Shown here: positions 10,201-20,900 of the stretch, one piece after another
How the letters are laid out: every line of letters begins with the position of its first letter
Position numbering within the stretch: position 1 is the stretch's first letter
Source: Phaeodactylum tricornutum CCAP 1055/1
Lineage: Eukaryota > Bacillariophyta > Bacillariophyceae > Surirellales > Neidiaceae
Assembly: GCF_000150955.2 (NCBI RefSeq)
Contig: NC_011685.1
Location: 372,001 to 436,000 of the forward strand
Reading direction: 5' to 3'
Length of the DNA: 64,000 nucleotides
Translations under genes and position numbers: made by a program
The notes under the pieces: model-generated
The model's input: the letters and a program-made list of their open reading frames with translations, nothing else
Database searches by the model: none
Told to the model about the DNA's origin: nothing

Positions 10201-13200
10201 TTAGGTGCTGCTTGGTAGAGAAGAGGTTGCGGATGCAAACGTTTCGTCGATAGAAGTATCCAGATTGACCTGCATCGCGGTCCTCATACTCGTGTCAAAA
10301 TCGGGTTGACTCCTTTCCACAAATTCTTCCGCCACATGTGTGGGAATTGCTTCCGCTAGGCCGCAGCACGACTGCACCAGCTGGAGCAAAAACAACCGAG
10401 ATACCTGAAGCCGCGCCGCCAGTACATGTCCGTCAGGCTCGGACGCCGGAGGCCATATCAATGCTCGGGACAGCGCGGCCGACGCCAGTCGGTGTGGACT
10501 CTTTTGACCAGGCTTCATCCCAAGCTGCTGTCTAAGCCAAGACTCTAGCCAAACAGTGGCGTGGTTTGTGTCATCCCGTGTCAGCACCCACCATGTTCGC
10601 AGACAAACTGTGGCGGCAAAAACGGGATCAACTCGCCCACGGAGATGGGTTGTTTCGAACTCTCCGTACGTGCGAATACTCAATGTGTGCTCGCTCAGAC
10701 AGCTCAAGATACGACGGTGCTCGTCCGTTACAACAAAGTCGGCTGTTTCCTCGCGTGCGGACACCTCATCGTCCTTCATCTTTGGCGATACGAGAAAGGC
10801 CTCAGCGGCTTCCATTTTCATTCCCGTGCAACTCAGAAGAATGTCGCAGCACTCCAAAATTAGGCCGTTCTTGCCGCCAAGAAGATTTGCCCCGGCTTGG
10901 ATATTCTCAGCCAGAGTACATTGCCGCATCAGAGAGGGACCATCCAGGACAAAAAGGGGCTCTTCAACGTTGCGCCGGCCGGAAAGATAGCAAGCAGCAT
11001 TTAGCATGTGTTGAGTAGATGCTGCGGAACTCGGTTGCCACAATTCTTCTCGTTGCTCCAAGATAAGTAAGCACGGAATCAGCAGGTTAAAATCCAACCC
11101 ACCAGACCCATTCAACGACGTTAGAGCACCTCGTGTCTTCTTCAGAACGTAAGCAAATAGATACAATTCATCTGGATCAGGCATTGATTGCTCCATGTCG
11201 AAACAATCGCAGCCTTCTACGTCTTTTGTTGGGCAGCCTCCGTTGATCATACAGGCCATGCATAAATCTTGCAGCCATGTCGTCGACATTGGATTTGAAT
11301 ATCTGTTGCTACCGATTGACGAGCCCTCCTCTTCAAGGCAGAGTTGAAACTGTGCAAGGGCCCATGATCTAACCTCGTCGAATCGGAGTAAGGGAAACGT
11401 CGTTTCAATTTTGAGCAGCGCAAGTGCTTGTCGTGTTTCGTGATCAAGGGACATCCAAAAGGGCATCCTCGATTCTTCATCGACGAGAGCAAGTAAAATT
11501 TCACCAGCACTTGGATCAGAGATGATGACTTGAGTCACTAATGCTTTGCAAAGCTCCATGGACGGGATCGAAGTTGTTGCAGAGCTAGTTCGGTTTCTTC
11601 GCCGAAGCTCGTCAGGGATTGTTGAATTTAGCAAAATGAGTGCGGTTCCCAAACAATCTCTGGTTGTTCCAACCTTCATAAGGCAACGAACAGGCCAGAG
11701 GATGTTTTCGATATTCAGATTGGCTTTCTCAAAATCTTTTCCCATCGCAGCCAACACAACATCACGGTCATCTGAGACTGTACACGCTGTTGTAGCAACT
11801 GCCATCAAACATGCACGGTTTGGGTCGTAGTGTCGATCGTTTTGCAGGAACCCTTCTAGTGTGGAGGCCATTGCAAAACCTCCCTTCGCCAAGCAGCCAA
11901 CAGTCATATCGGCAAGCTGCGTCATGATTGCAGGGTTTAAATTAGTATGTTCATCCGAATTATGCAGAGGCAGTATACCATCCAAAAGTCCATCTAGCAT
12001 CGATCTATCATTCTCGTCATCGAGTCGGTCAAATGTTCGCCACAGGTGACTTAGCGATTGAGTATTACGGAGCAAATCCAGAGCAAGACTGGCAGCGGTA
12101 AAAAAATCGCCTTGGTCGGAAAGCCAGGAAAGAATGCGTTGAAATGGAACTGTCGCCCCATTCTCTTGTGCGGCCTTACGCAAACTTAACATGCAGCGCT
12201 GTAGTTTTGTAAATCTTAGTCGAATGTCAAGGACTGGTGATCGACCTTGGAACAGTAAACGCTTGCTTTGCGAATCGTCGAGCTGTACCCAACTCGAACA
12301 CTGTCTCAAAAGCCGATCCGACTTTTCCTTTCCCGTGAAGGAACGAGCTTTTCTCCGAGGAGATCGAGGAGGACTCTGACTTACGACATTCTGTCTGAAA
12401 CTGTAACTCGATATACTTTCCAATGCCTGTGCCACAATTTGGTCTAACATGCAATTCTCGTAAGTCGAAGACATATCGCTAACTTTCAAATCCGGCTGCT
12501 GGAAAGAAACTCGCTTCTCCAGAGACCCACTGTATGGTAGACGAAGGTCACTAAGCGAACTTTCCGCTGGTATGGAGAAGGACTCCAAAGAGAGAACGGT
12601 CGCGACACTACACTCATTCCACTCTTCTGTCGTTGCGTCCAGCTCCTGTACGTAGGCGCCATGCATCTCAACTCCACCGTCCCAGCAGACAAAATACAGT
12701 CGTCCACATGCTCCCAACACGCCCCAGCCTTGATTTAAATGAAACCAAAAAGGACCATGAGGTTCCTCAAGTAAGGAAATGCGAGCGACGTCTCGCGCAT
12801 CGTTGCCCGACTGGATGACAGCTTGTGTGCCTTCAAGAGTCTCATATGGAGCGTACATCGCGTCGACTTCAAAAGCAGCAATTTGGTTTACACATTGCAA
12901 ACTTTCCCGGACGACGGAGATGTACTGACTGTGTTCTTCCACAAAAGCGAGCGCAATTGACGGTGGCGAGGTCGAGACACTAGATCCAACCATCATCGGG
13001 ATTACGGTGTTGAACTGGGGTAGCTGAATCGGTAACATTTGGAAACGTCGAATAGAAATTTCGACAGGTTTGGGCGTTGTCGGAGCAGCGGTTACTTCAG
13101 AAGCCGTCGTCAATTCTTCGACAGTAGCTGAATTGGCAAAGGGAGACGGTGCGGACCCTGCCGTGACCGTCCCAATGCTGGACGAATCGACCCGAATCGC

Positions 13201-14682
13201 CAAGGCGTGTGCACTACCCAAGACAAGCAAAAAGGTCATGCCATTCCATGCGAACGGACTGATACGGATTGGTGGATATGGCAAAAATACGGTGCGCGTT
13301 TCTACGTAAGTCCGGGCGGATACGAAAGTGACAAATCCTCCATCCCCGGAACCCACTAAGGAGGACGACATCATTGTCGAAGCGGAGGAAAATGGGCGGG
13401 ACTGAGACGATGACGAGTCAACAGGAGTAGCATCAGGGCGCAAGCGATGTCCGGTACCCGCCACGCAAAGAAAGTCTAAGACTGCCACCGTCAACGACGG
13501 TGTATTGTCGCGAGTCGAGAACGGTAGCGATGCTGCGTCGACGGTGGGATCCCAGAGGGACGCATTCCAAACCGACAACGGATCCGTAGAGTGCGACGGT
13601 TCTTCCAAATCTTGCGTTAGACTGATTGATTCCGCATCGAATAGGTGAGAGCTGTCTCGTTTGCGGCGCTGCGGAATACTCAAAACTACTCTGCTAACAG
13701 GCTCACTTAGTGGTAGAATGGACATCTTCATGGTGGCCAGCATCTGTTCACCTAATAGGAGACGTTCCATACCGTGCTCCCAATCCTCATTCTTGGCTTT
13801 CTTGTTTAGTCTAATCCCCGACAAGAGGCGAATAGGATCGTAAAAGTATAGGACTCCTTCCGAGCTCAGACAAGCCAGCTGTAAATCATTGGGTGTGATA
13901 GAATCCTGTCGTTGTTTGGCGCTGAGCAAAGTTTGCAGCCATTCCTGTTGCGTGTTCGACAATCCTCGCTCGGATTGTTGCTCTAGGGAGAGTAAATGCA
14001 ATATATCCAAGGCATCCATGGGGTTGTTCTTGTTCGGAAGGTCGGTCGATGAGATTCCCGAGCATCGGACGAACGAAACAGATACCAGACCCGTCCGCGA
14101 GGTTGGGGACCGCCGCCGCCCTCGACCACGCCGTCGCATCCAGGCGAACGGTGAGGCTTGTGTCGTGGATTCCGGCGAGTCGCCCTCGGCGCGACTGGGA
14201 TCGTCGCTGGTGTTGTTCGTTTCCAGCGCGAGAAGGGCCGACTGGGGCCACTGCAGCTTGCGGGAAAGTAAAACCTTGCAACTTGACGCATCTAATGATT
14301 TCACATCCACGTCTTCCTCTGGGGGCGATGTCTGCTGTGTGAGTTCGACCAACACCACATCCGCGTTTGTCTGTATAGGTATCGTTGCGTTCGCTTGTAC
14401 ACCGACACTGGATAGGATGGAAACCGTCAAGACCAGCGTCGAAGAACTGTCCACACCATCGGGTAGGGTATCGCGGAGAGCTTCGGACACTTCGTGTGGT
14501 GAGACAACAGCGGCAATGTGATCTACTAAATGCGGTGGAGTAGAAGATGATGATGATTGTGGTGGCATATCAGGCAGTCTGGACGATGATTCGCTGGAAC
14601 TAGGAACCGCTACCTCCTCCAATTGCGGTCGTTTCCAGCCAAATTGCCAAGGCTGGTAGGTATCAGTGCGAGCAGACGACAT
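10201..14682 (-). CDS. Very large protein of unknown function, propeller plus solenoid-like
   Basis: A single exon encodes 1493 residues that I cannot assign to a named family. The N-terminal 250 residues are Ser/Thr-rich with a basic RRRGRGRRR patch. Residues of about 250-750 show short beta-rich blocks with repeated aromatic turns (GVLYFYDPIRLLSG, WGVLGACGRLYFVCWDGG), as in beta-propeller proteins. From about 800 on the sequence is helical with repeated Leu/Ala segments (FTAASLALDLLRN, ILLALVDEESRMPFW), resembling an alpha-solenoid. Propeller-plus-solenoid order is typical of coat, tethering and nucleoporin proteins. That is an architectural inference and not a family match. There is no signal peptide or membrane span. 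The start is ATG 14682; a TTG four codons upstream also lies in frame. TTTACAGT lies 152 bp upstream. Confidence 0.7.
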   Translation of the reverse strand: MSSARTDTYQPWQFGWKRPQLEEVAVPSSSESSSRLPDMPPQSSSSSTPPHLVDHIAAVVSPHEVSEALRDTLPDGVDSSSTLVLTVSILSSVGVQANATIPIQTNADVVLVELTQQTSPPEEDVDVKSLDASSCKVLLSRKLQWPQSALLALETNNTSDDPSRAEGDSPESTTQASPFAWMRRRGRGRRRSPTSRTGLVSVSFVRCSGISSTDLPNKNNPMDALDILHLLSLEQQSERGLSNTQQEWLQTLLSAKQRQDSITPNDLQLACLSSEGVLYFYDPIRLLSGIRLNKKAKNEDWEHGMERLLLGEQMLATMKMSILPLSEPVSRVVLSIPQRRKRDSSHLFDAESISLTQDLEEPSHSTDPLSVWNASLWDPTVDAASLPFSTRDNTPSLTVAVLDFLCVAGTGHRLRPDATPVDSSSSQSRPFSSASTMMSSSLVGSGDGGFVTFVSARTYVETRTVFLPYPPIRISPFAWNGMTFLLVLGSAHALAIRVDSSSIGTVTAGSAPSPFANSATVEELTTASEVTAAPTTPKPVEISIRRFQMLPIQLPQFNTVIPMMVGSSVSTSPPSIALAFVEEHSQYISVVRESLQCVNQIAAFEVDAMYAPYETLEGTQAVIQSGNDARDVARISLLEEPHGPFWFHLNQGWGVLGACGRLYFVCWDGGVEMHGAYVQELDATTEEWNECSVATVLSLESFSIPAESSLSDLRLPYSGSLEKRVSFQQPDLKVSDMSSTYENCMLDQIVAQALESISSYSFRQNVVSQSPPRSPRRKARSFTGKEKSDRLLRQCSSWVQLDDSQSKRLLFQGRSPVLDIRLRFTKLQRCMLSLRKAAQENGATVPFQRILSWLSDQGDFFTAASLALDLLRNTQSLSHLWRTFDRLDDENDRSMLDGLLDGILPLHNSDEHTNLNPAIMTQLADMTVGCLAKGGFAMASTLEGFLQNDRHYDPNRACLMAVATTACTVSDDRDVVLAAMGKDFEKANLNIENILWPVRCLMKVGTTRDCLGTALILLNSTIPDELRRRNRTSSATTSIPSMELCKALVTQVIISDPSAGEILLALVDEESRMPFWMSLDHETRQALALLKIETTFPLLRFDEVRSWALAQFQLCLEEEGSSIGSNRYSNPMSTTWLQDLCMACMINGGCPTKDVEGCDCFDMEQSMPDPDELYLFAYVLKKTRGALTSLNGSGGLDFNLLIPCLLILEQREELWQPSSAASTQHMLNAACYLSGRRNVEEPLFVLDGPSLMRQCTLAENIQAGANLLGGKNGLILECCDILLSCTGMKMEAAEAFLVSPKMKDDEVSAREETADFVVTDEHRRILSCLSEHTLSIRTYGEFETTHLRGRVDPVFAATVCLRTWWVLTRDDTNHATVWLESWLRQQLGMKPGQKSPHRLASAALSRALIWPPASEPDGHVLAARLQVSRLFLLQLVQSCCGLAEAIPTHVAEEFVERSQPDFDTSMRTAMQVNLDTSIDETFASATSSLPSST

Positions 14683-15101
14683 GCTGACCAGCAATTTGCG
14701 GCACCAGCTACCGACAGAGAAACAACAATTCCTTTGAGACTCCCTCGTCCAACATGGACGCCGTCATCCTCGACACAAAGAGCAATGAACTCGAACGGAA
14801 AGTTGTTTTGCTACCCGCGGTGTTCGTTATCTGACTGTAAAACTCACTGTTACGGTCAGTCTACGGGAGCGTCGAAGCTGGGGTCGGAAGCATCGTAAAC
14901 CCTTCCTAGCCTTCACCACTCTAGGGTTGAGATGTTCCACTTGGCGACGTCATTCAAGTGACCTACTTTTGACGCTGGAGTGCCTGTGAAGCTAAAATGT
15001 CTGTCGCCTCATCTTTTCACTATGTACCATTTCTGGAAAAGCGTTTGCCATTATCAACGAACTTAAAGTCTCTGTTTATGAGATAATACATTCGATTCAC
15101 A
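14683..15101. other. Divergent promoter region, unknown giant gene / FPGS
   Basis: 419 bp between divergent starts with no coding frame of note. It carries one TTTACAGT word oriented toward the minus-strand gene, and a CTCACTGTTACGGTCAGT cluster beside it. Confidence 0.5.
14834..14841 (-). promoter_or_regulatory. TTTACAGT promoter word
   Basis: An exact match on the sense strand of the 1493-residue gene, 152 bp before its ATG. The divergent FPGS start is 260 bp away on the other side. Confidence 0.35.
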
Positions 15102-16883
15102 ATGACGAGTGATGGAGACGACGAGAGCTTTGCCACGGCGGTGGCTGCCCTCTATAGTCCGCTGCATCAATCGGTATCGCCGGAAAGCATTGCGAGGGCT
15201 GCGGCCCGGCGGGTGGGCACCGTCACCGACATGCGGGTGTACCTACAACGCGCTGAACTGCACACGATTGCTCGTAACAGCGACTCAGTAACGAGTTCGA
15301 ACGTGCCCAGGACTCATCCTCGGATCATTCACGTAACGGGCACGAAAGGCAAAGGATCCGTCTGCTGTTTATGTGAATGCATCTTGCGCGAGCGTTTCGG
15401 ACTCCGGACGGGTTTGTTCACGAGTCCTCATTTGGTTGACGTTCGTGAACGAATTCGGGTGCAAGGAAAACCAGTCTCCCCTGATGTATTTGCACACGCG
15501 TACTGGAGGATCCGTTCTAGGCTCGAAGCGTTTCGAAACACGAACATAGGAGGCGACGGCGTCGGCGATGATGAGGATCTACCGACACTACCGGGCTACT
15601 TTCGCATGCTTACTCTCATGGCCTTGTACGTCTTTTACCATTACGAACCACGCATCGATGTTATAGTACTCGAGGTAGGTATGGGCGGGCGATATGATGC
15701 AACAAACATCTTGGACTTGGATCTATACGATGTACGTTGTGGAATCACCCAGCTGGATTACGATCATGTACGCGTTTTAGGCAACACCTTGGAAGAAATT
15801 GCCTGGGAAAAGGGCGGGATATTCAAAGTTCACAAAGCTGACAATGCAAACGTGACGCTCAAACCGCACTCGGCGGAGGCAGCGACGAAGCAAGAGATTA
15901 TCGATTTTTCTCTTGCAACTACTGATCATGCTTCCGAGGATGACTCAGGCAACACTCGCGGGCACATCTTCTTCGCGCTTGATACAAATTCGCCCTCAGC
16001 TTTGCAAGTTCTACATGATTGTGCCCGCATTGAAGGTCGTGGTGTTACCTTGCAACTCGTGGGCGTAGCTGACGCAGAGTCGTCGCACCACCAAAAGCGA
16101 AGTGGGTACACAATGCTACCCGACTCTTGCTTGATTGGACTACCGGGTTCCCATCAGCGACTCAACGCCCAATTGGCCATTACATTGTGTGAATCCCTGT
16201 CCTTGTCCGGGAAGGACAAAGCAAAATCAATCCAGGATCGGGGTGTTGATGTCATGTTTGATGCCTTATCACGGGCTTCCTGGCCGGGTCGTTGCCAAAC
16301 TGTCGAGGTTCCGGAACAAAGTATGACGCTACGTTTGGACGGTGCGCACACGGTGCAGTCGATAAAAGTTGGGTACAATTGGTTCAAGTTGCAACAGAAG
16401 GATTGCAACAACAGTAGAAATATTCTAATTTTCAATTGCAGTCACGAGCGCGACCCCGTGGAATTGCTGGATCTACTGGATTGCGAGATGTTCACAGCCG
16501 CTTTTTTTTGCCGGGCCGACTCGGAACGTCCCAGTGCCGTAGTCAAAGCATCAGCCCAGGACTTGTTGCAGCGATCGGGGCGGGTCGTTCGTCAAGATCT
16601 GCTGCCAAATACACAGGCAACTTGGCAAGAGACGCTGGAATCGCTTTGGAACCATCGATGCGAACAAACACCCCACCGCAGCGAAATCTCCATGACCACT
16701 GCTAGCAATCTAAGTGTCAGTCAAGCTTTGAAGCAAATCCGGAAATCGCAGTATGCCGGGGAACATAGCGAAGTGCTTGTTACAGGGTCGCTGTACCTCG
16801 TTGGTTCTGTACTCAATGCCGTCAAATGGAGCGAACGTGAAGCGGATGGAAAGTTGCAGGACCTGATAACATGTTGCTTATAA
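15102..16883 (+). CDS. FPGS: Folylpolyglutamate synthase
   Basis: A 593-residue Mur-ligase-type enzyme that adds gamma-linked glutamates to folates in an ATP-dependent reaction, trapping them in cells and organelles. Visible motifs in order: the P-loop VTGTKGKGS (about residues 76-84), the folate-binding FTSPHLVDVRERI, VGMGGRYDATN, the DYDHVRVLGNTLEEIAWEKGGIF segment (shown here in two overlapping parts, DYDHVRVLGNTLEEIA and AWEKGGIFK), and LDGAHT in the C-terminal domain. Length is close to human FPGS (587 aa). The N-terminus (MTSDGDDESFATAV) is acidic and shows no targeting peptide, so a cytosolic form is indicated unless an upstream alternative start exists. It ends 68 bp from the convergent DUF3605 gene. 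Confidence 0.95.
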   Translation: MTSDGDDESFATAVAALYSPLHQSVSPESIARAAARRVGTVTDMRVYLQRAELHTIARNSDSVTSSNVPRTHPRIIHVTGTKGKGSVCCLCECILRERFGLRTGLFTSPHLVDVRERIRVQGKPVSPDVFAHAYWRIRSRLEAFRNTNIGGDGVGDDEDLPTLPGYFRMLTLMALYVFYHYEPRIDVIVLEVGMGGRYDATNILDLDLYDVRCGITQLDYDHVRVLGNTLEEIAWEKGGIFKVHKADNANVTLKPHSAEAATKQEIIDFSLATTDHASEDDSGNTRGHIFFALDTNSPSALQVLHDCARIEGRGVTLQLVGVADAESSHHQKRSGYTMLPDSCLIGLPGSHQRLNAQLAITLCESLSLSGKDKAKSIQDRGVDVMFDALSRASWPGRCQTVEVPEQSMTLRLDGAHTVQSIKVGYNWFKLQQKDCNNSRNILIFNCSHERDPVELLDLLDCEMFTAAFFCRADSERPSAVVKASAQDLLQRSGRVVRQDLLPNTQATWQETLESLWNHRCEQTPHRSEISMTTASNLSVSQALKQIRKSQYAGEHSEVLVTGSLYLVGSVLNAVKWSEREADGKLQDLITCCL

Positions 16884-16951
16884 CGACACGGGTCCATAGT
16901 GGAGTGTACACAGGTGGTTTTGAGTTTGAGAGGCTAAAGTTTGTCGGTGTT

Positions 16952-17635
16952 TTATTCCGCCGCTTTTGTAGGATCGTCTTCTCGAAGGCACAAAAAATGT
17001 ACATGGTCTATGTCGGGCAATGATTTCAGGTGGGGAGGATTGATCCAATGTAAAAAATTCTCCACGTTGCCCAATTGCTGCTGGATCTGATTGCGTGCAT
17101 CGTCTATATCTTCCGTTGTACAGAATCCGCCAATCTTCCACAGAATCCAATGTTCTATATTACCGGCTAGATAATACGGGAAGTCGTTCTGTACAATACA
17201 CTTTCGAGAGCCTTCGAGCTCCGAAATTGGAGGATAGGCGTAATATTTACCGTCATCGCCTTTTCGCTGTTCCAACTCAAACTTGGAACACAAAATGTGG
17301 TCATAGACGGATTTCCACTGATGCTTTAAGTCTCTGATATAAACTTGGTAGTCTCTTTCCTGCTCTACGCTTCTAGAGAGACGGGCCAAGTTCTGGTCCA
17401 CCTTAACAATATACGTAAGCTCGTTCCATTCGAACGGTACAGTTCGATATCCGAATTTTCGTACAGGCATATCGATCCGTGTTTTTGTTGTGTCTTCGAT
17501 CCATAAACCTGTTTCGTCACTGCGTTTCAAATCTTTGGCGCAATCTGGGGAGGTTTTCAATGAAAGTGATTCGGCGACAGTGAGCGACGATCGGACGAAG
17601 CCAGTCACTCGTTTGGATAAGTAGAAACTTATCAT
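16952..17635 (-). CDS. DUF3605 family protein
   Basis: A 227-residue protein. Its C-terminal two thirds match the DUF3605 family found in fungi and stramenopiles. It is recognised by the ordered pieces FEWNELTYIVK, DFPYYLAGNIEHWILWK, and the invariant-looking NPPHLKSLPDIDHVHFLC near the C-terminus. No catalytic role is established for the family. The conserved His and Trp residues could form a binding site, but that is a guess. The first ATG in frame is at 17635. The frame stays open a little further with a TTG, which I do not use. The N-terminal 25 residues are mildly hydrophobic with Arg and Ser and might be a targeting peptide. A TTTACAGT word lies 123 bp upstream. Confidence 0.75.
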   Translation of the reverse strand: MISFYLSKRVTGFVRSSLTVAESLSLKTSPDCAKDLKRSDETGLWIEDTTKTRIDMPVRKFGYRTVPFEWNELTYIVKVDQNLARLSRSVEQERDYQVYIRDLKHQWKSVYDHILCSKFELEQRKGDDGKYYAYPPISELEGSRKCIVQNDFPYYLAGNIEHWILWKIGGFCTTEDIDDARNQIQQQLGNVENFLHWINPPHLKSLPDIDHVHFLCLREDDPTKAAE

Positions 17636-17757
17636 GAAAAGAGAAGCATATGCCGGCCGCAAGTATCTTCATGATTCGTAAAACACATTTGCTTTAGCAA
17701 CATAATTTTTTCCCAACACCGAAATTTTTGTCGCGTCTTCGTAACGGAACTGTAAGT

Positions 17758-17765
17758 ACTGTAAA
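17758..17765 (-). promoter_or_regulatory. TTTACAGT promoter word
   Basis: An exact match on the sense strand of the DUF3605 gene, 123 bp before its ATG. A TTACAGTCAG variant lies nearby at about 17845. Confidence 0.35.
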
Positions 17766-17914
17766 CTAAACATCCGGGTATGTCGAATTCTTCGAGTTTA
17801 CTGTATTACATTTAGCGAATGTCAGTTTTGACATGAGACTTAAATTACAGTCAGTCAAGTGATCTCCTAGAGCTACCTGAAAACTATGAATTGAAGACGT
17901 GTAACAGATAACAG

Positions 17915-20900
17915 TTAAAGTGCAATAGCTGCAACTAAAATCATGACATCAAGTCCAAGGACCAGTCCAATTCGCAACGCTTTTGCCATTTGATTTGACC
18001 ACACGAGGCTCTTTAAGGCTGCGACTCCCTTTGCCGACGCATTTACCAAGGTTTGCAACTTTCGAGACAAATGGGCACCCTCATGTTGACCAAATTGCAT
18101 AAAAACTTTGGTCAAACGATTAATACATCCTTTCTGAGAATAGCTCCTTGTATCGATAGCTGGAATCTCGTGCTTCACTATCACTTTCCTCAGGATAATC
18201 TCTAGCTGCGCCCCTATTTTTTCAATCCTCTGCACAGGTAAATTCTTCTCTGCGATGTACACGTCTTTCCATTGCTTTTGTTGGAACTTTTCATAAACAA
18301 AACCGATTTCAAGACGCATGGCTTCAACGAACTTCCACAATTGTCCTTCAGCTTCGTGCTTCTTGGTTGCAAGCCTTTCGTTTCTGCTATTACTTGATTG
18401 TAAGGCGGCTTCTCCTTTTGGAAAATTCACAGTGATATCGTCATTCTGCCATTGAGATTCTCTACCAGTCAACTCCAAGGGACAAACTGTTGATTTTTCG
18501 GAAATTGATTGCTCGTTCTTGGTACTTGCATCTGCAAGAATAGTTTGCTTTTCGAATAGCCTTGTTTGTCCCCCCATGATTTCGGCTTCTAATTGAAAGC
18601 CATCCTCGCCCTTAGCGACTCTATCACTTTCGACTAGCTTGCCGATAGCAACTTTCTCTTGATTGGAAGTCTCTTTGTGAGCTACAGAAGTGTCTTCATC
18701 TGTCATGGCTTCGTTCTCAACTCTCGACTTCCTATTGGTTTTATTTGATAACAACTCTGTGTCCCGTAATCGTGTGCTTTCTACAGGTTTTTCTTCGGCT
18801 TTTAGACTCGTATCCTCTGTAGCCAAGGCTTGTATGCGCGTTATTCTTTTCCTGGTAGCAAAAGCAACTTGTCCCTGCTGTCTCTTAGCTTCTCCAGCCC
18901 AGTTTTGGTCAGTTATCTCTGTTTTCACAGTGGTCTCAACCTTTTCCATCAGCGGCGTACTATCGGCCACTTCAGCATTGAAGCGCTCTCGGTCCGAAAG
19001 GCGCTGGATGTTTCCAATCTTTTGTTGAAAACCTAGCTGAGCTTCTTCAATGACATAGCGTTCTTCCAGAAGATTCACTCTCTCCATGACTTCATAGTTT
19101 AAAGGCTTCTGGTCCAACGGCTGCTTACACTCACTTTCATGAGCTTTGTCAGCGAAAAGTGTCTCTTCGATGGTCAAGGCCTTCATTCCTTGTTCTCCAT
19201 GTCTTGCTTTAGCAATACGTTCAACCTCCTTCTTCTCCTCAAGCTTAACTTCCGTAAGCACAACCTCATCTTTCGCTTGCCTGACTACTTCGATGTGCCT
19301 ATTTTCACTCAAGATAGCCAAACGCGCTTCTCGGCCGAATCTACTTGCTTCAACACGTATTTCTTCCGAAAGCCGCCGAGTCTCTTCTTTGAACGACTTC
19401 ATGGAGAATATTATTTGCAGCGTCAGCTCGTCGGACAGTCTTCGAGTTTCCTCCACTAAGCGGGCCGCCTGATTTGCCGCGTACTTGTTTGGCCGAAAGG
19501 CAAATTTGGAGTCAGCCTCGTGTCTGGTGCTTTCGCCTCGCAGGGCCTCTGCTTCAGCAAGTGGAGCTGTTTTGGCTTGTTGCGGCTTTACAAAACTTTC
19601 ACTTTGGTACACGCTTTTTTCCTCGCAATTTCTATAAGTGTTCATCTGATCCACATTTTCCTTGACGTCAGCAAAATGCGTTTCAATCTCGGGGGATGGA
19701 GGATCATACTTGTGGAGCAACGGCAACTGAAAGTTCCCAAAATGCGTAGCCACACCAACACCTACAACCGTAAAAGCACAGGTAGCGACCAGCTTAATGT
19801 GTTGTCGCTGGCGCTTCCTTCGCTTTTGCTGAGTCAAATCACCGCGTCCGTATCCCAAGGCCACTGCAGCCAAGCAATTCGAGTTCATATACAGCTGGCT
19901 CCTAACATTGCCGTCATCCAGACTGAAAGTTCGATTACCCGTGTTCGGTAAGGCCGTTTGATTCTTGGTTGGTGTCCTTAGGTTTCTGCTCGGTGATTGC
20001 TGCTCACAGACTTCTTCACGGATCAACCAGTCCGCCTTCGCGGTAGACTGCACAGTGTATGCTGGTGGGGCTTCAAAGACGTGAACACAGGGTGTTTGGC
20101 GCATCATATCCTGGACCCTTTCACTGCCGTGGTATCGCGATGCAATCCGAACCAGATCCTTGGGAGGAATTTTGTTCATGTAAATCATCGCCATATCAAT
20201 CAAGTCTTGAAATGGTACCTTGGTGTCTGGCTCAATGGAACTACACCCAATCGAAAAAGTTGTGTTTTCCAATTCAAACAGTGCCTCGCCATTGTAGGAG
20301 CTCCCGACAGAATCTACTACAATTTCGTTGGTATCGTTCCTGAAAGTGGAGAGTGGCTCGTCGGTTGTGCTTTCATAATTAGACACGTAGCCCATGGCGG
20401 GCTGGGGCTCCCATCCGACCGTACTGCAATGTTTGGGCAAATTCGCGACCACTTGGTGCAATTGACAAAAATCGCATTCTGTTTGCAAAATTTCGCGACG
20501 GTTGTGCGGGTGTAGTACCATGGCGACGGACACGTAGAGTGGCAATAACGGATGGGATACCAGAAAGACGTCAAAGATTCGCTTTACGAGATTGGTATCT
20601 CGGATTTCGTGCGCAAACCACGTGATTACCCAGGATAGACAAAACGTGGGTTGCATGTCGCCCGTGTACAAGTGTGCGTGCACGTCGGCATCGAAAAAGG
20701 CGATCAGTGGGAAAATGGACAGATCAAGGACCGTCTTGAGCTGAACGAAAGAACTTTTCATGAAGATATGAAAATGAGATCGCGACAATCTCAAAAGCAC
20801 GGAGGAAGCACGTTCCAAGCCCATATTATTCGCCATGTTTTCGATCGAAGCACCGTGTCCCGCGGAAACAAAGGTGTTTCTCCTACGATCCAAGACCGAC

